Source: an uncultured Acidobacteriota bacterium
GTDB lineage: Bacteria; Acidobacteriota; UBA6911; RPQK01; JAJDTT01
Direction of reading: 5' to 3'
Length of the DNA stretch: 64,000 nucleotides
Assembly (NCBI GenBank): GCA_951812665.1
Contig: CATOST010000033.1
Coordinates: 124,001 to 188,000, forward strand
Shown piece by piece: positions 9,493 to 17,845 of this stretch. Positions within the stretch are counted from its first letter, which is position 1, and the number at the start of each line of letters is the position of its first letter. The translations under genes were made by a program, and so were the position numbers. The notes beneath the pieces were generated by a model, which had not been told where the DNA came from, searched no databases, and saw only the letters and a program-made list of their open reading frames with translations.

Positions 9493-10252
9493 ATGAAGAA
9501 CGAAGGAAAGATCGCCATCGTCACGGGGGCCGGATCGGGAATCGGCCGTCACACCACCTGGGCCCTGCTGCGTTCCGGATTCAGTGTCACTCTGGCGGGA
9601 AGGCGCCTGGAGGCCTTGGAGGAGACGGCCCGCCTGGCGGAGTCCGACGGCTCCCGAACCCTGGCGGTCTCGACCGACGTGAGCGACCCGGAAGCGGTCT
9701 CGAACCTCTTCTCCCGAACCCGGGAAACCTTCGGCCGGCTCGATCTCCTCTTCAACAACGCCGGAATCTCGGCTCCAGCGGTCCTGCTGGAGGATCTGAC
9801 CTACGAACAGTGGCAGTCGGTGGTCGGTATCAACCTGACCGGATCCTTCCTCTGCACCCGGGAAGCGTTTCGCATGATGAAGAGCCAGGACCCCATGGGG
9901 GGGCGAATCATCAACAACGGCTCGGTTTCGGCCCAGGTGCCCCGCGTCAATTCGGCGCCCTATACCCTCCACCAAGCACGCCATCACCGGCTTGACCCGA
10001 TCCACCTCTCTGGACGGCCGCAAGTACAACATCGCCTGCGGCCAGATCGACATCGGAAACGCGCTGACCGAGATGACCCGGAGGATGCAGACGGGAGTCC
10101 CGCAGGCCAACGGGACCGTCATGGTCGAGCCCAACATGGACGTGGACGACATCGCCGACGCGGTGGTCTACATGGCGAGCCTGCCGCCGGAGGCCAACGT
10201 TCAGTTCATGACCGTGATGGCGACCAAGATGCCCCTCGTCGGCCGCGGTTGA
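9493..10252 (+). pseudogene. Short-chain dehydrogenase/reductase, frameshift in the active site
   Basis: The protein has the classical SDR layout: cofactor motif TGAGSGIG (residues 11-18 of the frame from ATG 9493), NNAG, and the catalytic segment ending in Tyr-x-x-x-Lys. That last segment reads SAPY followed by TSTK only if one extra C near 9965-9967 is removed. The literal frame instead runs into an unrelated extension ending at 10371. The expected second half ([19 protein letters not shown], then MAS and TKMPLVGRG) lies in the shifted frame to TGA at 10252. The span of 760 nt minus one base equals 253 codons, normal for an SDR. It lies 85 nt after PhyH copy 2 and may share its transcript. 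Substrate unknown. Confidence 0.8.
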
Positions 10253-10262
10253 CCCGGATTTC

Positions 10263-11415
10263 TCACTGGGTCGCTGCGTCGACCCCCTGGCCGGTTTCGG
10301 CGATCACCAGATCGACCACGGAGCGCAGAGCTTCCATCTTGGTAGCACCCTCCAAACGGACGAGCCGATAGTGATCGAGCTGCCGGTCGGCGCTGCTCCC
10401 TTGCCGGATTATGGACGACACGTGGCTTAGCTCTTCCTGGCAGCCGAGTGCGAGGGCGTCGTCATCCAGTTCCTCCAGCAACCCCAGGGCGTAGTCGTTG
10501 ATGTCCATGCGCCCACCGCGGCGGGTGTCGCCGAGGAACGCGAAGGCTCCGTAGCGCTGGGCCAGCCAGCGATTCTCGGCGATGATCTCGGTGCGCGGCT
10601 CCGGGGGCAGGGCTCCGGCTCGATCTTGCCGTAGCAGCCATCGGATGAGGGATGCATAGAGCGCCGCGATACAGACCGCATCGTCGATAAGCGGGCAGAT
10701 GTCGCAGATGCGCAACTCCACCGTGGGATGGAGGTCGGCGGGCCGAATGTCCCACCACAGCTCGTTGCCGCCCTCGATGAACTGCATGCGCTTGTAGTCC
10801 TCCACGAGCCGGTCGTACTCCTCCCGGGAGTACAGCGGGCCGGGGGAGGCTGGTGCGCGGGAGCACTCCGAAGAGACTGAGGCGATACGACTTGAACCCG
10901 GTGAGGTTTCCCGCGTTGAACGGGGACGAGGTGGACAGGGCGTGGAGCAGAGGCAGGTACTGGCGGAGGGCGGTCATGACACGGATCCGTTCATCCGGGT
11001 CGCCAAAACCGGCGTGGATGTGCATGCCGCCGATGAGCAGCCGCCGTACGGCCTCCTGGAAGGTGACCACGAAACGCTCGTACCGTTTCTTGGGCGTAGG
11101 CATCTGCGCGGTCCATGAAGCGTAGGGATGGGTGGACGCGGCCAGCACCGCCGTACCGTGCTGCGCCGCCGCCTCGATCACCAGCCGCCGGGTCTCCGCC
11201 AACGCCTCACGGACTTCGGCCACGGAAGCGCAAACCCGGGTGTTGGTCTCGATTTGGGAGCGGAGAAACTCCGTTACCACCTTGTGCGGCCCTCGATTCT
11301 GCTCGCAGGCTTCGTAGATGCCCGGATCGGGATCGGAAACCATGTCGCGGGTCTCCGGGTCGACGAGAAAGAATTCCTCTTCGATGCCGAGTGTGATTTC
11401 CAGGTCCTTGCTCAT
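10263..11415 (-). pseudogene. ybdK: YbdK-type carboxylate-amine ligase (glutamate-cysteine ligase 2 family), one frameshift
   Basis: The minus-strand gene starts MSKDLEITLGIEEEFFLVD, the usual opening of YbdK/GCS2 ligases, and carries GGMHIHAGF (substrate/metal loop) and, after the frameshift, the family motif RMQFIEGGNELWWDIRPAD. These ATP-dependent enzymes join glutamate or another carboxylate to an amine; the real substrate is usually unknown. The two halves are in different frames, joined at a run of five G on the plus strand (10842-10846). Removing one base restores SLPGPLYSREEYDRLVEDY. The 1153-nt span minus one base equals 384 codons, typical for the family. Convergent with the SDR, ten bases apart. 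Confidence 0.82.
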
Positions 11416-11650
11416 GGCGTTGGATTTGAGTCTATGACGATCGGCGGCGAACGTCGGAACGTCGGGGTCGTCCAGTAGATTCCACTTAGATTCACCACGG
11501 GTATATTCGGTCCTGGAACTGGAGCCGTTCCGGCAGGTCGAATCGTCGGCACGTCACGACGAGGGCCAACCCGTCGATCCGGCGATTTTCCAACCTGGAA
11601 CGTCAATTGAGGTCATCGACCAACGGCATCTGCTCCAGCCAGAAGAGAGA
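11416..11650. other. Intergenic region, no gene seen
   Basis: These 235 bases separate the divergent ybdK-like and rlpA-like genes. Short open frames occur on both strands but none resembles a known protein or has a convincing ribosome site. Promoters for both neighbours probably lie here, but I could not mark one reliably. Confidence 0.4.
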
Positions 11651-12418
11651 ATGGTAACACAGCACGTCCATACCAGATCCTCGCCGCGAGCAGGATATTC
11701 CCGACGTCCAACGGCGATTCCGGGCGTCCGGCTTTGCGTTCTACTGGTGGCCATACTGGCCCTCAGTGCGTGCGGCGGCCGCAAGAAAATCAAGCTCCCG
11801 AAGCCCATCGAAGCCAAGCGGGGGTGGTCCGAGGTCGGCATCGCCAGTTGGTACGGGTATCCCTACCACGGGCGCAAGACCAGCAACGGCGAGACCTACG
11901 ACATGAACAAGATGACGGCCGCCCATACGCGGCTGCCGTTCGGCACCTGGGTCAACGTCGAGAATCTCGAGAATAGGAGATCCACACAGGTCCGGATCAA
12001 CGATCGGGGGCCGTTTACCGCCCGGTACATCATCGATCTTTCCAGGGCCGCCGCTTCGGAGATCCAGATGATCGGAGCCGGCACGGTCCGAGTCCGTCTC
12101 ACGGTGATCAGCGGTCCCGATGCAAAACGCAAAAGCTCGAAGCGCAGTACGCGTTCCGCAACTTCGCGGCCGGCGTCCCCGAGCGGCGGGTACGAAATCC
12201 AGATCGGTGTCTTCAAGAGTCAGGCGAATGCCAAGACACTGGCCTGGGCAGCCAAGCAGAAGGGCCACCGCGTCGACGTGAGGCCATTCCGGCGAGGGGG
12301 CCCGAGACTCTACCGGGTCGTGGTTGCGGGAGGAACCCGGGAGGCGGCGAACAAGCGCCTTCGGAAGCTCAAGAGCCAGGGTTTCAAGGGGTTTGTGAGG
12401 CAGCGTCGAGGCAATTAG
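11651..12418 (+). CDS. rlpA: RlpA-like lipoprotein: septal ring lytic transglycosylase with SPOR domain
   Basis: The 255-residue protein has a basic N-terminus, a hydrophobic stretch and the lipobox LALSAC with Cys41 as predicted lipid anchor. Residues ~60-155 form the double-psi beta-barrel with the RlpA signatures GIASWYG, KTSNGETYD and VRINDRGPF followed by IDLSRAAA. Residues ~178-255 form a SPOR domain (GYEIQIGVFKSQANAK) that binds denuded septal peptidoglycan. Proteins of this kind cleave naked glycan strands at the division site or help rod shape and daughter-cell separation. The start ATG is the only one in frame before the signal peptide; the ~25 residues before the hydrophobic stretch are longer than usual. 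Confidence 0.92.
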   Translation: MVTQHVHTRSSPRAGYSRRPTAIPGVRLCVLLVAILALSACGGRKKIKLPKPIEAKRGWSEVGIASWYGYPYHGRKTSNGETYDMNKMTAAHTRLPFGTWVNVENLENRRSTQVRINDRGPFTARYIIDLSRAAASEIQMIGAGTVRVRLTVISGPDAKRKSSKRSTRSATSRPASPSGGYEIQIGVFKSQANAKTLAWAAKQKGHRVDVRPFRRGGPRLYRVVVAGGTREAANKRLRKLKSQGFKGFVRQRRGN

Positions 12419-12440
12419 GGACAGCGTGCCGCTTACCGCC

Positions 12441-14570
12441 CTATGGTGCCTCGGGCAAGGCGAAGGTCACGTAGGTGTCTCCCGACGGAGTACCCATTTT
12501 TCCTCCCCCGGCGGCGATGACGACGAACTGCCGGCCCTCGACCGCGAAGGTGGCCGGAGTGGCGTAGCCCCCCCAAGGCAACCGGGTCTCCCAGAGAATC
12601 TTTCCCGTATCGGTATCGAACGCCCGGAATCGCTCGTCCGTGGTTGATCCGATGAAGAGCAGGCCGCCGGCGGTGACGACCGGACCGCCGTAATTCGTGG
12701 TTCCAGTGGGTGGAATCCCACGTTCCGTCAGTTCGTCCAGACGGCCCAGCGGCACCTGCCAGACCAAGGTCCCTGCGTTGAGATCGAGGGCCGTCAACTG
12801 GCCCCATGGGGGCTTGATGGCCGGGTACCCGTCCGGGCCCAGGAAGTGATTGTATCCCGTGAACGTGTAGGGGATCCGGCCTTCGGTGACGGCCCATGGC
12901 GGCACGTTGTCGGCGTCGGCGCCGGCGAGAAAATCGACCACCGCGTCCAACTCCAGGTCCGAGAGCCGGGGCATGGGCGCCATCCGGCCCACTCCCCGCC
13001 GGATCAGATTCCGGGTTTCCTTGCGAGGATAGACCTGCTCCAAGGGTAGAGGAGGGTTGTTGTGGCGCGAACTGCCCTGCCGCCGGTCCCCGTGGCAGTT
13101 GGCGCAGTGGAGCTGATAGACGCGGGCTCCCGGTGTCGGCTCCGGAAGCTGCCGATCCTTTGTGGAGACCATGGTCAGAATCCATGGCATCTCCGTGGAG
13201 TTGACGTACAACCTGCCGTTGGAAGCGTCGAAGGCCGCGCCGCCCCATTCGGCGCCGCCGTTGAATCCGGGAAAGACGAGCGTTCCCTGAGTGCTGGGCG
13301 GTTCATACATGTTGCCCCGGCGGACCTGGCGAAAGCGTTCGAGCACGGCGGTGCGGGCGCGTGGAGAGAGGTCCGTGACGTCCGCTTCGGTGAAGGCTTG
13401 ACGGGAGAATGGGGGCGGCTTGAGGGGAAACGGCTGCGTGGGCCATGCCTGCTCCCCAGCCAGGTCCGAGGGGGGCACCGGCCTCTCCTCCACCGGAAAC
13501 AGCGGTTCGCCCGTATCCCGGTCCAGGACGAAAACGTCACCCCACTTCGTGATCTGGGCGACGGCATCGACCGTCCGGCCTTCCCGGCTCAGTGTGACCA
13601 GATTGGGCGGCGCGGGAAGGTCCCGGTCCCACAGATCGTGATGCACCGCCTGGAAATGCCACCTGAGCTCTCCAGTGCCGGCGTCGAGGGCCAGGACGCA
13701 ATCGCCGTAAAGGTTCTTTCCCTTCCGGTCCCCGCCCCAGAAGTCGAAGGACGGGGATCCGGTGGCGGCGAAGACCATTCCGCGTTTTTCATCCACTGTC
13801 ATCCCGGCCCAGGCGTTGGCTCCGCCGGCGTAGGTCCAGGCGTCGGCCGGCCAGGTCTCGTGCCCCTTCTCACCCGGCCGCGGAATGGTATGGAAGGTCC
13901 ACCGGAGTTGGCCGGTCCGGACATCGAAGGCCCGGATGTGCCCGGGCATGGCGGGGCCGGGCCCTTCTCCAACCCGGCTGCCCACAATCAGAAGGTCTTT
14001 GTACAGGGCGGGCGGCGTCGTCAACACGACCCAGGCCTCTTCCAGGTCTTCGGATCCCAAACCGGCCCTCAGGTCGATGCGGCCGTTGTCCCCGAAGGAC
14101 CGTACGGGGAGGCCGGTCGCGGCATCCAAGGCGAAGAGCAGATGTCCGGCGGGATAGATGATCCTCTGCTCGGATCCGTCTTCCCAGTAGACAAGGCCCC
14201 GGTTCACGCTCGTCGAGACGAGTCCGGCGGCCTCCACCGGATCGTAGGCCCAGATCTCCCCGCCTGTCCCTGCATCCAGGCAAAAGGCCTTCAACATTGG
14301 CGAGGTGCCGAACATACGTCCCCCGACGACGAGGGGATTGCACTGGACCTGACTGGAATCGGTCTTGTCTCCGGTGCTGTAGGTCCAGGCAACCTGGAGC
14401 CGGTGGACGTTCTGCCGATTGATCTGGTCCAGGGAGGAATAGTGGGAGGCCGCGGCGTCGCCCAGGTAAACGGGCCAGTCGGACGGGTCCGCGTCGCTCA
14501 GCGTCCGGCAGCCGGAGTAAGTCAGCAGGCTGACGAAGACCGTTACGGGGAGAACTATGAGTGTCTTCAT
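12441..14570 (-). CDS. PQQ-dependent dehydrogenase with inserted cytochrome c domain, lipoprotein
   Basis: The start is set at ATG 14570 because it begins a signal sequence MKTLIVLPVTVFV ending in LTYSGC, a lipobox; the frame is open further upstream but that stretch overlaps the divergent neighbour. The 709-residue protein is an eight-bladed quinoprotein propeller with W-motifs such as LRWHFQAVHHDLWD and LVWQVPLG. Near residue 550 a small cytochrome c domain with CANCH (in YQLHCANCHGDRRQG) and a distal Met (APMPRLSD) is inserted before the last blades. Quinoproteins of this type oxidise sugars or alcohols in the periplasm and hand electrons to the heme. The substrate is unknown. It is divergent from the TIM-barrel lipoprotein gene. 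Confidence 0.88.
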   Translation of the reverse strand: MKTLIVLPVTVFVSLLTYSGCRTLSDADPSDWPVYLGDAAASHYSSLDQINRQNVHRLQVAWTYSTGDKTDSSQVQCNPLVVGGRMFGTSPMLKAFCLDAGTGGEIWAYDPVEAAGLVSTSVNRGLVYWEDGSEQRIIYPAGHLLFALDAATGLPVRSFGDNGRIDLRAGLGSEDLEEAWVVLTTPPALYKDLLIVGSRVGEGPGPAMPGHIRAFDVRTGQLRWTFHTIPRPGEKGHETWPADAWTYAGGANAWAGMTVDEKRGMVFAATGSPSFDFWGGDRKGKNLYGDCVLALDAGTGELRWHFQAVHHDLWDRDLPAPPNLVTLSREGRTVDAVAQITKWGDVFVLDRDTGEPLFPVEERPVPPSDLAGEQAWPTQPFPLKPPPFSRQAFTEADVTDLSPRARTAVLERFRQVRRGNMYEPPSTQGTLVFPGFNGGAEWGGAAFDASNGRLYVNSTEMPWILTMVSTKDRQLPEPTPGARVYQLHCANCHGDRRQGSSRHNNPPLPLEQVYPRKETRNLIRRGVGRMAPMPRLSDLELDAVVDFLAGADADNVPPWAVTEGRIPYTFTGYNHFLGPDGYPAIKPPWGQLTALDLNAGTLVWQVPLGRLDELTERGIPPTGTTNYGGPVVTAGGLLFIGSTTDERFRAFDTDTGKILWETRLPWGGYATPATFAVEGRQFVVIAAGGGKMGTPSGDTYVTFALPEAP

Positions 14571-14737
14571 TTCCAACGGAGTTCGGCGATCGTGGCTACG
14601 GACCGCTAGTCTACTACCAACCGTGGAATCGAAGCTCTTTCCAATGGTCCGGGGAGCGGAAGAAGCAGGGAGCATTTCCGCCTGGATCACGCGAACGCCC
14701 ATATCAGACCTTGATGAGAGAATCGACGATCGATTAC

Positions 14738-16342
14738 ATGTGGTCACCTTATTTCGTCATCGTTGCGGCTCTGCTATCGATCCCGATGGCGGGTTGCTCT
14801 CCGGCGTCATCATCTCCCGGCATGGAGCCACCCGCGGAGAAAACCACGGTTTCCACCGGTGTCGAGATCGAAGAGCTGAGGCACAAGGCCCGCTGGCGCA
14901 AGCGGCGCCTCATCTTCAACAACGACGGCGACGACGCCCTCTTCTTTCCGTCCGACCTTTCCATCACGCCGCGGAACCTGTTGGAACGCCGCACCATCCC
15001 CGTCACCGGAACCCAGGTCGACTCCATCTTCTACTGCACGACCCAAAGCATCGGCGCCTACACCCATCGCAGTGAAGTCGCCGAACTCCTGGTGCGGGAC
15101 CTGCCCAGAGAGGGATTCCGGAACTCGGTCGGCGAATTCGCGAAACAGGGTACGGACCCGTTGGAGATCGTGACGGAGCACTGCAGGGAAGAGGGGATCG
15201 AGATCTTCGCCACCCTGCGCATGAACGACGTCCACGACAGCAGCGACCGGTTTTCGGTTCTGGGCTCCAAGTTCAAGCGGAAACACCGGAAGGCTCTTTT
15301 CGGAACCTCTCGAAAGCCGCCTCCCTACGGCTACTGGTCGGGCGCCGATTTCAGTTGGAAGGTGATTCGGAACATGACCTTCCAGGTGTTGGAGGAGATG
15401 GCCTCCAACTACGATCTGGACGGCCTGGAACTCGATTTTTGGCGGCACCCTCCGTATTTCAAGACCTATGCCTGGGGACAACCGGTCACTCGCGAAGAAA
15501 CGGATTCCATCACCCGGCTGATGCGTCGAGTCCGCAGGATGGCCGATGACCGGGGCCGGGAGCGGGGACGGCCACTGCTGATCGCAGTCCGGGTCATGGA
15601 CTCCCCCGAGCTGAGTCAGGCGATGGGGCTGGACCTGGTGACCTGGCTCCGTGAAGACCTGGTGGACCTGGTGATCGTCGGCGAGGTGGCCCTGGCGCCC
15701 TGGGAGGAGACCATCCGCTTGGCTCATCGTTACGGCGTTCCCGTCTATCCCTGCATCCGGAGGTCCATGATCGGGGAAGAACGAGGATCACTGGAGTCGT
15801 TCCGGGCTCAGGCCCTGACGGCCTGGAAGCAGGGGGCCGACGGGATCTATCTCTTCAATCTCTTTCCCGACGAGAAACACGACCGGAAGTATCGTGAGCT
15901 CGGAGACCCTAATGGACTGGAGCGGTTGGACAAGCTCTACAGCCTGGACCCGGTGGGCCGGGAATCCTTCAAGCGGTATATCCACGACTTTGAAAAGTAC
16001 AAGGCGCAAAAGCCGGTTTCTCCTCTCTCTCCGGTGGAGTTGGAACCGGGCACGATCCATACCATCCCCATGTACCTGGCCGACCGGTCCCTGAGCCAAG
16101 CCATCGTCGGGAAACGTCCCCTGGTGCGGGCGCGCCTGCAACTGGAAAACCTGGATCCGGAGGTGGCCGTCCGGTTTTCGGTCAACGGTCATCGGTTGGA
16201 AGCCGGCGAGCGTGTCCAGGACGAACTCCGCTACTCGATCTCGCCTACGCAACTGCACACGGGATACAATCACTTCCGCATTTCCGTCCCGGCCGGCCCG
16301 GCGCCGCGCTTGAAGGACATCCTGGTGAGCGTTCTCTACTGA
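14738..16342 (+). CDS. Secreted TIM-barrel lipoprotein, GHL10/DUF187-like glycoside-hydrolase fold
   Basis: ATG at 14738 gives a clean lipoprotein signal (MWSPYFVIVAALLSIPMAGC). The frame is open to 14561, but the extra 59 residues look like non-coding DNA upstream of the divergent quinoprotein. The 534-residue protein has a predicted beta/alpha barrel: FNNDGDDALFF, FATLRMNDVHDS, YDLDGLELDFWRHPPYF, VIVGEVALAPWE and ADGIYLFNLFPDE, with acidic residues at strand ends as in family-10-like hydrolases. The C-terminal ~100 residues look like a beta-sandwich. I infer a glycan-active surface protein; catalysis is not proven. Related proteins are frequent in Planctomycetota and Acidobacteriota genomes. 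Confidence 0.65.
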   Translation: MWSPYFVIVAALLSIPMAGCSPASSSPGMEPPAEKTTVSTGVEIEELRHKARWRKRRLIFNNDGDDALFFPSDLSITPRNLLERRTIPVTGTQVDSIFYCTTQSIGAYTHRSEVAELLVRDLPREGFRNSVGEFAKQGTDPLEIVTEHCREEGIEIFATLRMNDVHDSSDRFSVLGSKFKRKHRKALFGTSRKPPPYGYWSGADFSWKVIRNMTFQVLEEMASNYDLDGLELDFWRHPPYFKTYAWGQPVTREETDSITRLMRRVRRMADDRGRERGRPLLIAVRVMDSPELSQAMGLDLVTWLREDLVDLVIVGEVALAPWEETIRLAHRYGVPVYPCIRRSMIGEERGSLESFRAQALTAWKQGADGIYLFNLFPDEKHDRKYRELGDPNGLERLDKLYSLDPVGRESFKRYIHDFEKYKAQKPVSPLSPVELEPGTIHTIPMYLADRSLSQAIVGKRPLVRARLQLENLDPEVAVRFSVNGHRLEAGERVQDELRYSISPTQLHTGYNHFRISVPAGPAPRLKDILVSVLY

Positions 16343-16402
16343 TCGGCCGGCGCCTTGCCGGCGCGGTCGATAAGCTCAAATCCGGACCGAGAGGAGGTCG
16401 AC

Positions 16403-16960
16403 ATGGTTTCGATCGTTTCACTTTGGCTGCCGGTGCTGCTTTCGGCGGTGCTGGTCTTCATCGTCAGCTCCATCATTCATATGGTGCTCCGGTACCACCG
16501 GGCGGACGTGGGAGCAGTTCCCGACGAGACCGAGGTGATGGACGCACTCCGGCCGTTCAAGATCTCCCCGGGCGACTACTGCATTCCGCACGCCGCGGAC
16601 TCCAATGAAATGAACTCGCCGGAATTCGTCGAGAAGACCAAAAGGGGACCGGTTGCCCTCGTTACGGTGCTGTCCAACGGGCCCATAACGATGGGCAAGA
16701 GTCTCGCCCTGTGGTTCGGCTATTGCGTGCTCGTCGGTATCTTCTCCGGCTATGCCGCCGGACTGGCCATCGGACCGGGCGCCGAATACATGGCCGTTTT
16801 CAAAATGGTCAGCGTGGTCGCCTTCGCCGGTTACTCGCTGGCGATCCTGCAGAGCGCCATCTGGTGGCACCGAGGCTGGGGCTCCACGCTGCGCACCATG
16901 TTCGACGGTCTGATCTACTCCTTCCTGACGGCCGGAACCTTCGGCTGGCTCTGGCCCTGA
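16403..16960 (+). CDS. Conserved multi-pass membrane protein of unknown function
   Basis: ATG 16403 is preferred because GAGGAGG lies just upstream. The 185-residue product has four likely transmembrane segments (about residues 3-27, 95-118, 128-148 and 158-178) and a soluble stretch between the first two that contains the conserved-looking LRPFKISPGDYCIPHAAD. I recall similar small proteins annotated only as hypothetical membrane proteins in Acidobacteriota and related phyla, but I cannot name a family. It is followed 28 nt later by a phosphatase-like gene on the same strand. Confidence 0.6.
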   Translation: MVSIVSLWLPVLLSAVLVFIVSSIIHMVLRYHRADVGAVPDETEVMDALRPFKISPGDYCIPHAADSNEMNSPEFVEKTKRGPVALVTVLSNGPITMGKSLALWFGYCVLVGIFSGYAAGLAIGPGAEYMAVFKMVSVVAFAGYSLAILQSAIWWHRGWGSTLRTMFDGLIYSFLTAGTFGWLWP

Positions 16961-16988
16961 CCGGCGGCGGCAGAAGAGGCATTCGGGA

Positions 16989-17567
16989 ATGCCCATCGAC
17001 GACGGCCAAGAACGTCCCATGGAGAACAGCTACTGGATCGAGCCAGGCCGCCTTGCGGCGGGCGAGTATCCTGGTCATTGGGACCCAGTCTGGGCGACCG
17101 AAAAAGTTCGCAAGTTGCTGGACGCTGGAATCGGCCACTTCATCGACCTGACGGAGCCGGGCGAGCTGGAGCCATATTCCGGAATCGCCGCGAAGGAGGC
17201 CCGTCGACTCGGTCTGGACATCGAGTGGGAGCGGCATCCCATCGTCGACCTGAGCATTCCGTCCTCCCCCGAGCAGATGGTCAGGATCCTCGATGCTGTC
17301 GACGCCGCTCTCGGCAATGGCAAGACTCCTTACATTCACTGCTGGGGCGGTGTGGGAAGAACCGGCACCACCGTGGGCTGCTGGTTGGTCCGGCACGGCC
17401 ACACCGGTGATGAAGCCCTCCGCCGGATCGCCGAGTGGTGGCAGGGAATGGAAAAAATCTACTATCACCCCAGATCGCCGGAAACCCGGGAACAGAGAGA
17501 ATACGTCCGGTCCTGGGCTGAACCCCCGGCCGGCTCTGTGACTGGCACCCCGGGCGAGGACCGATAG
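16989..17567 (+). CDS. Protein-tyrosine/dual-specificity phosphatase-like protein
   Basis: The 192-residue cytoplasmic protein carries the cysteine-phosphatase signature HCWGGVGRTGTT: nucleophile Cys118 and phosphate-binding Arg124 in the C-x5-R loop. A likely general-acid region (DLTEPGELEPY) precedes it. Proteins of this size act on phosphotyrosine, phosphoserine or small phosphorylated molecules; the substrate is not evident. An alternative start at ATG 17019 would remove ten residues before WIEPGRLAAGEYP, which is where homologous folds usually begin. The gene follows a membrane protein of unknown function and may share its transcript. Confidence 0.82.
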   Translation: MPIDDGQERPMENSYWIEPGRLAAGEYPGHWDPVWATEKVRKLLDAGIGHFIDLTEPGELEPYSGIAAKEARRLGLDIEWERHPIVDLSIPSSPEQMVRILDAVDAALGNGKTPYIHCWGGVGRTGTTVGCWLVRHGHTGDEALRRIAEWWQGMEKIYYHPRSPETREQREYVRSWAEPPAGSVTGTPGEDR

Positions 17568-17595
17568 TCAACGCCGGCGGGCATGCCAACGCGTC

Positions 17596-17845
17596 TCAGC
17601 CGCATTGTCGAAGGTGACGGCCACCGCGGCGGACGTGTGTCAGGGTTTCCCGAATCAGGTCCAGAAGTGGCGACTGCGGCGGGTTCGACGTTGATGGGGC
17701 CCGGATGAAGCCGTTTCGAACGCTTGAGAACTGTAGAGTCGACGCTGCACCCCATACACATGAAACGTACAAGACATTGGCGTCAAGAAACAGCCTCATT
17801 CCGGTCCGCTGAACTTATCGAGGATGCGTGTTGGAAGACCCTGCC
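17596..17845 (-). pseudogene. Remnant of a toxin-antitoxin pair: antitoxin tail plus truncated PIN-domain toxin
   Basis: On the minus strand, ATG at 17799 opens with MRLFLDANVL, the typical beginning of PIN-domain (VapC-like) ribonucleases with the first catalytic Asp. The following ~57 residues do not continue a PIN fold and the frame ends at 17596, about half the normal length. Just upstream an 18-codon frame ending LPTRILDKFSGPE overlaps the ATG by its TGA (ATGA), as antitoxin genes do. It abuts the stop of the upstream propeller gene, so most of the antitoxin is absent. I infer a decayed module; the match rests on a short motif. Confidence 0.35.

Noticed and set aside
13062-14609. 515-codon plus-strand frame opposite the PQQ dehydrogenase
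   Set aside because: Shadow of the minus-strand quinoprotein; no domain features.
16343-16402. GCCGGCGC-rich stretch as terminator of the TIM-barrel lipoprotein gene
   Set aside because: The two GCCGGCGC blocks are direct copies rather than a clean stem, and no T-run follows.
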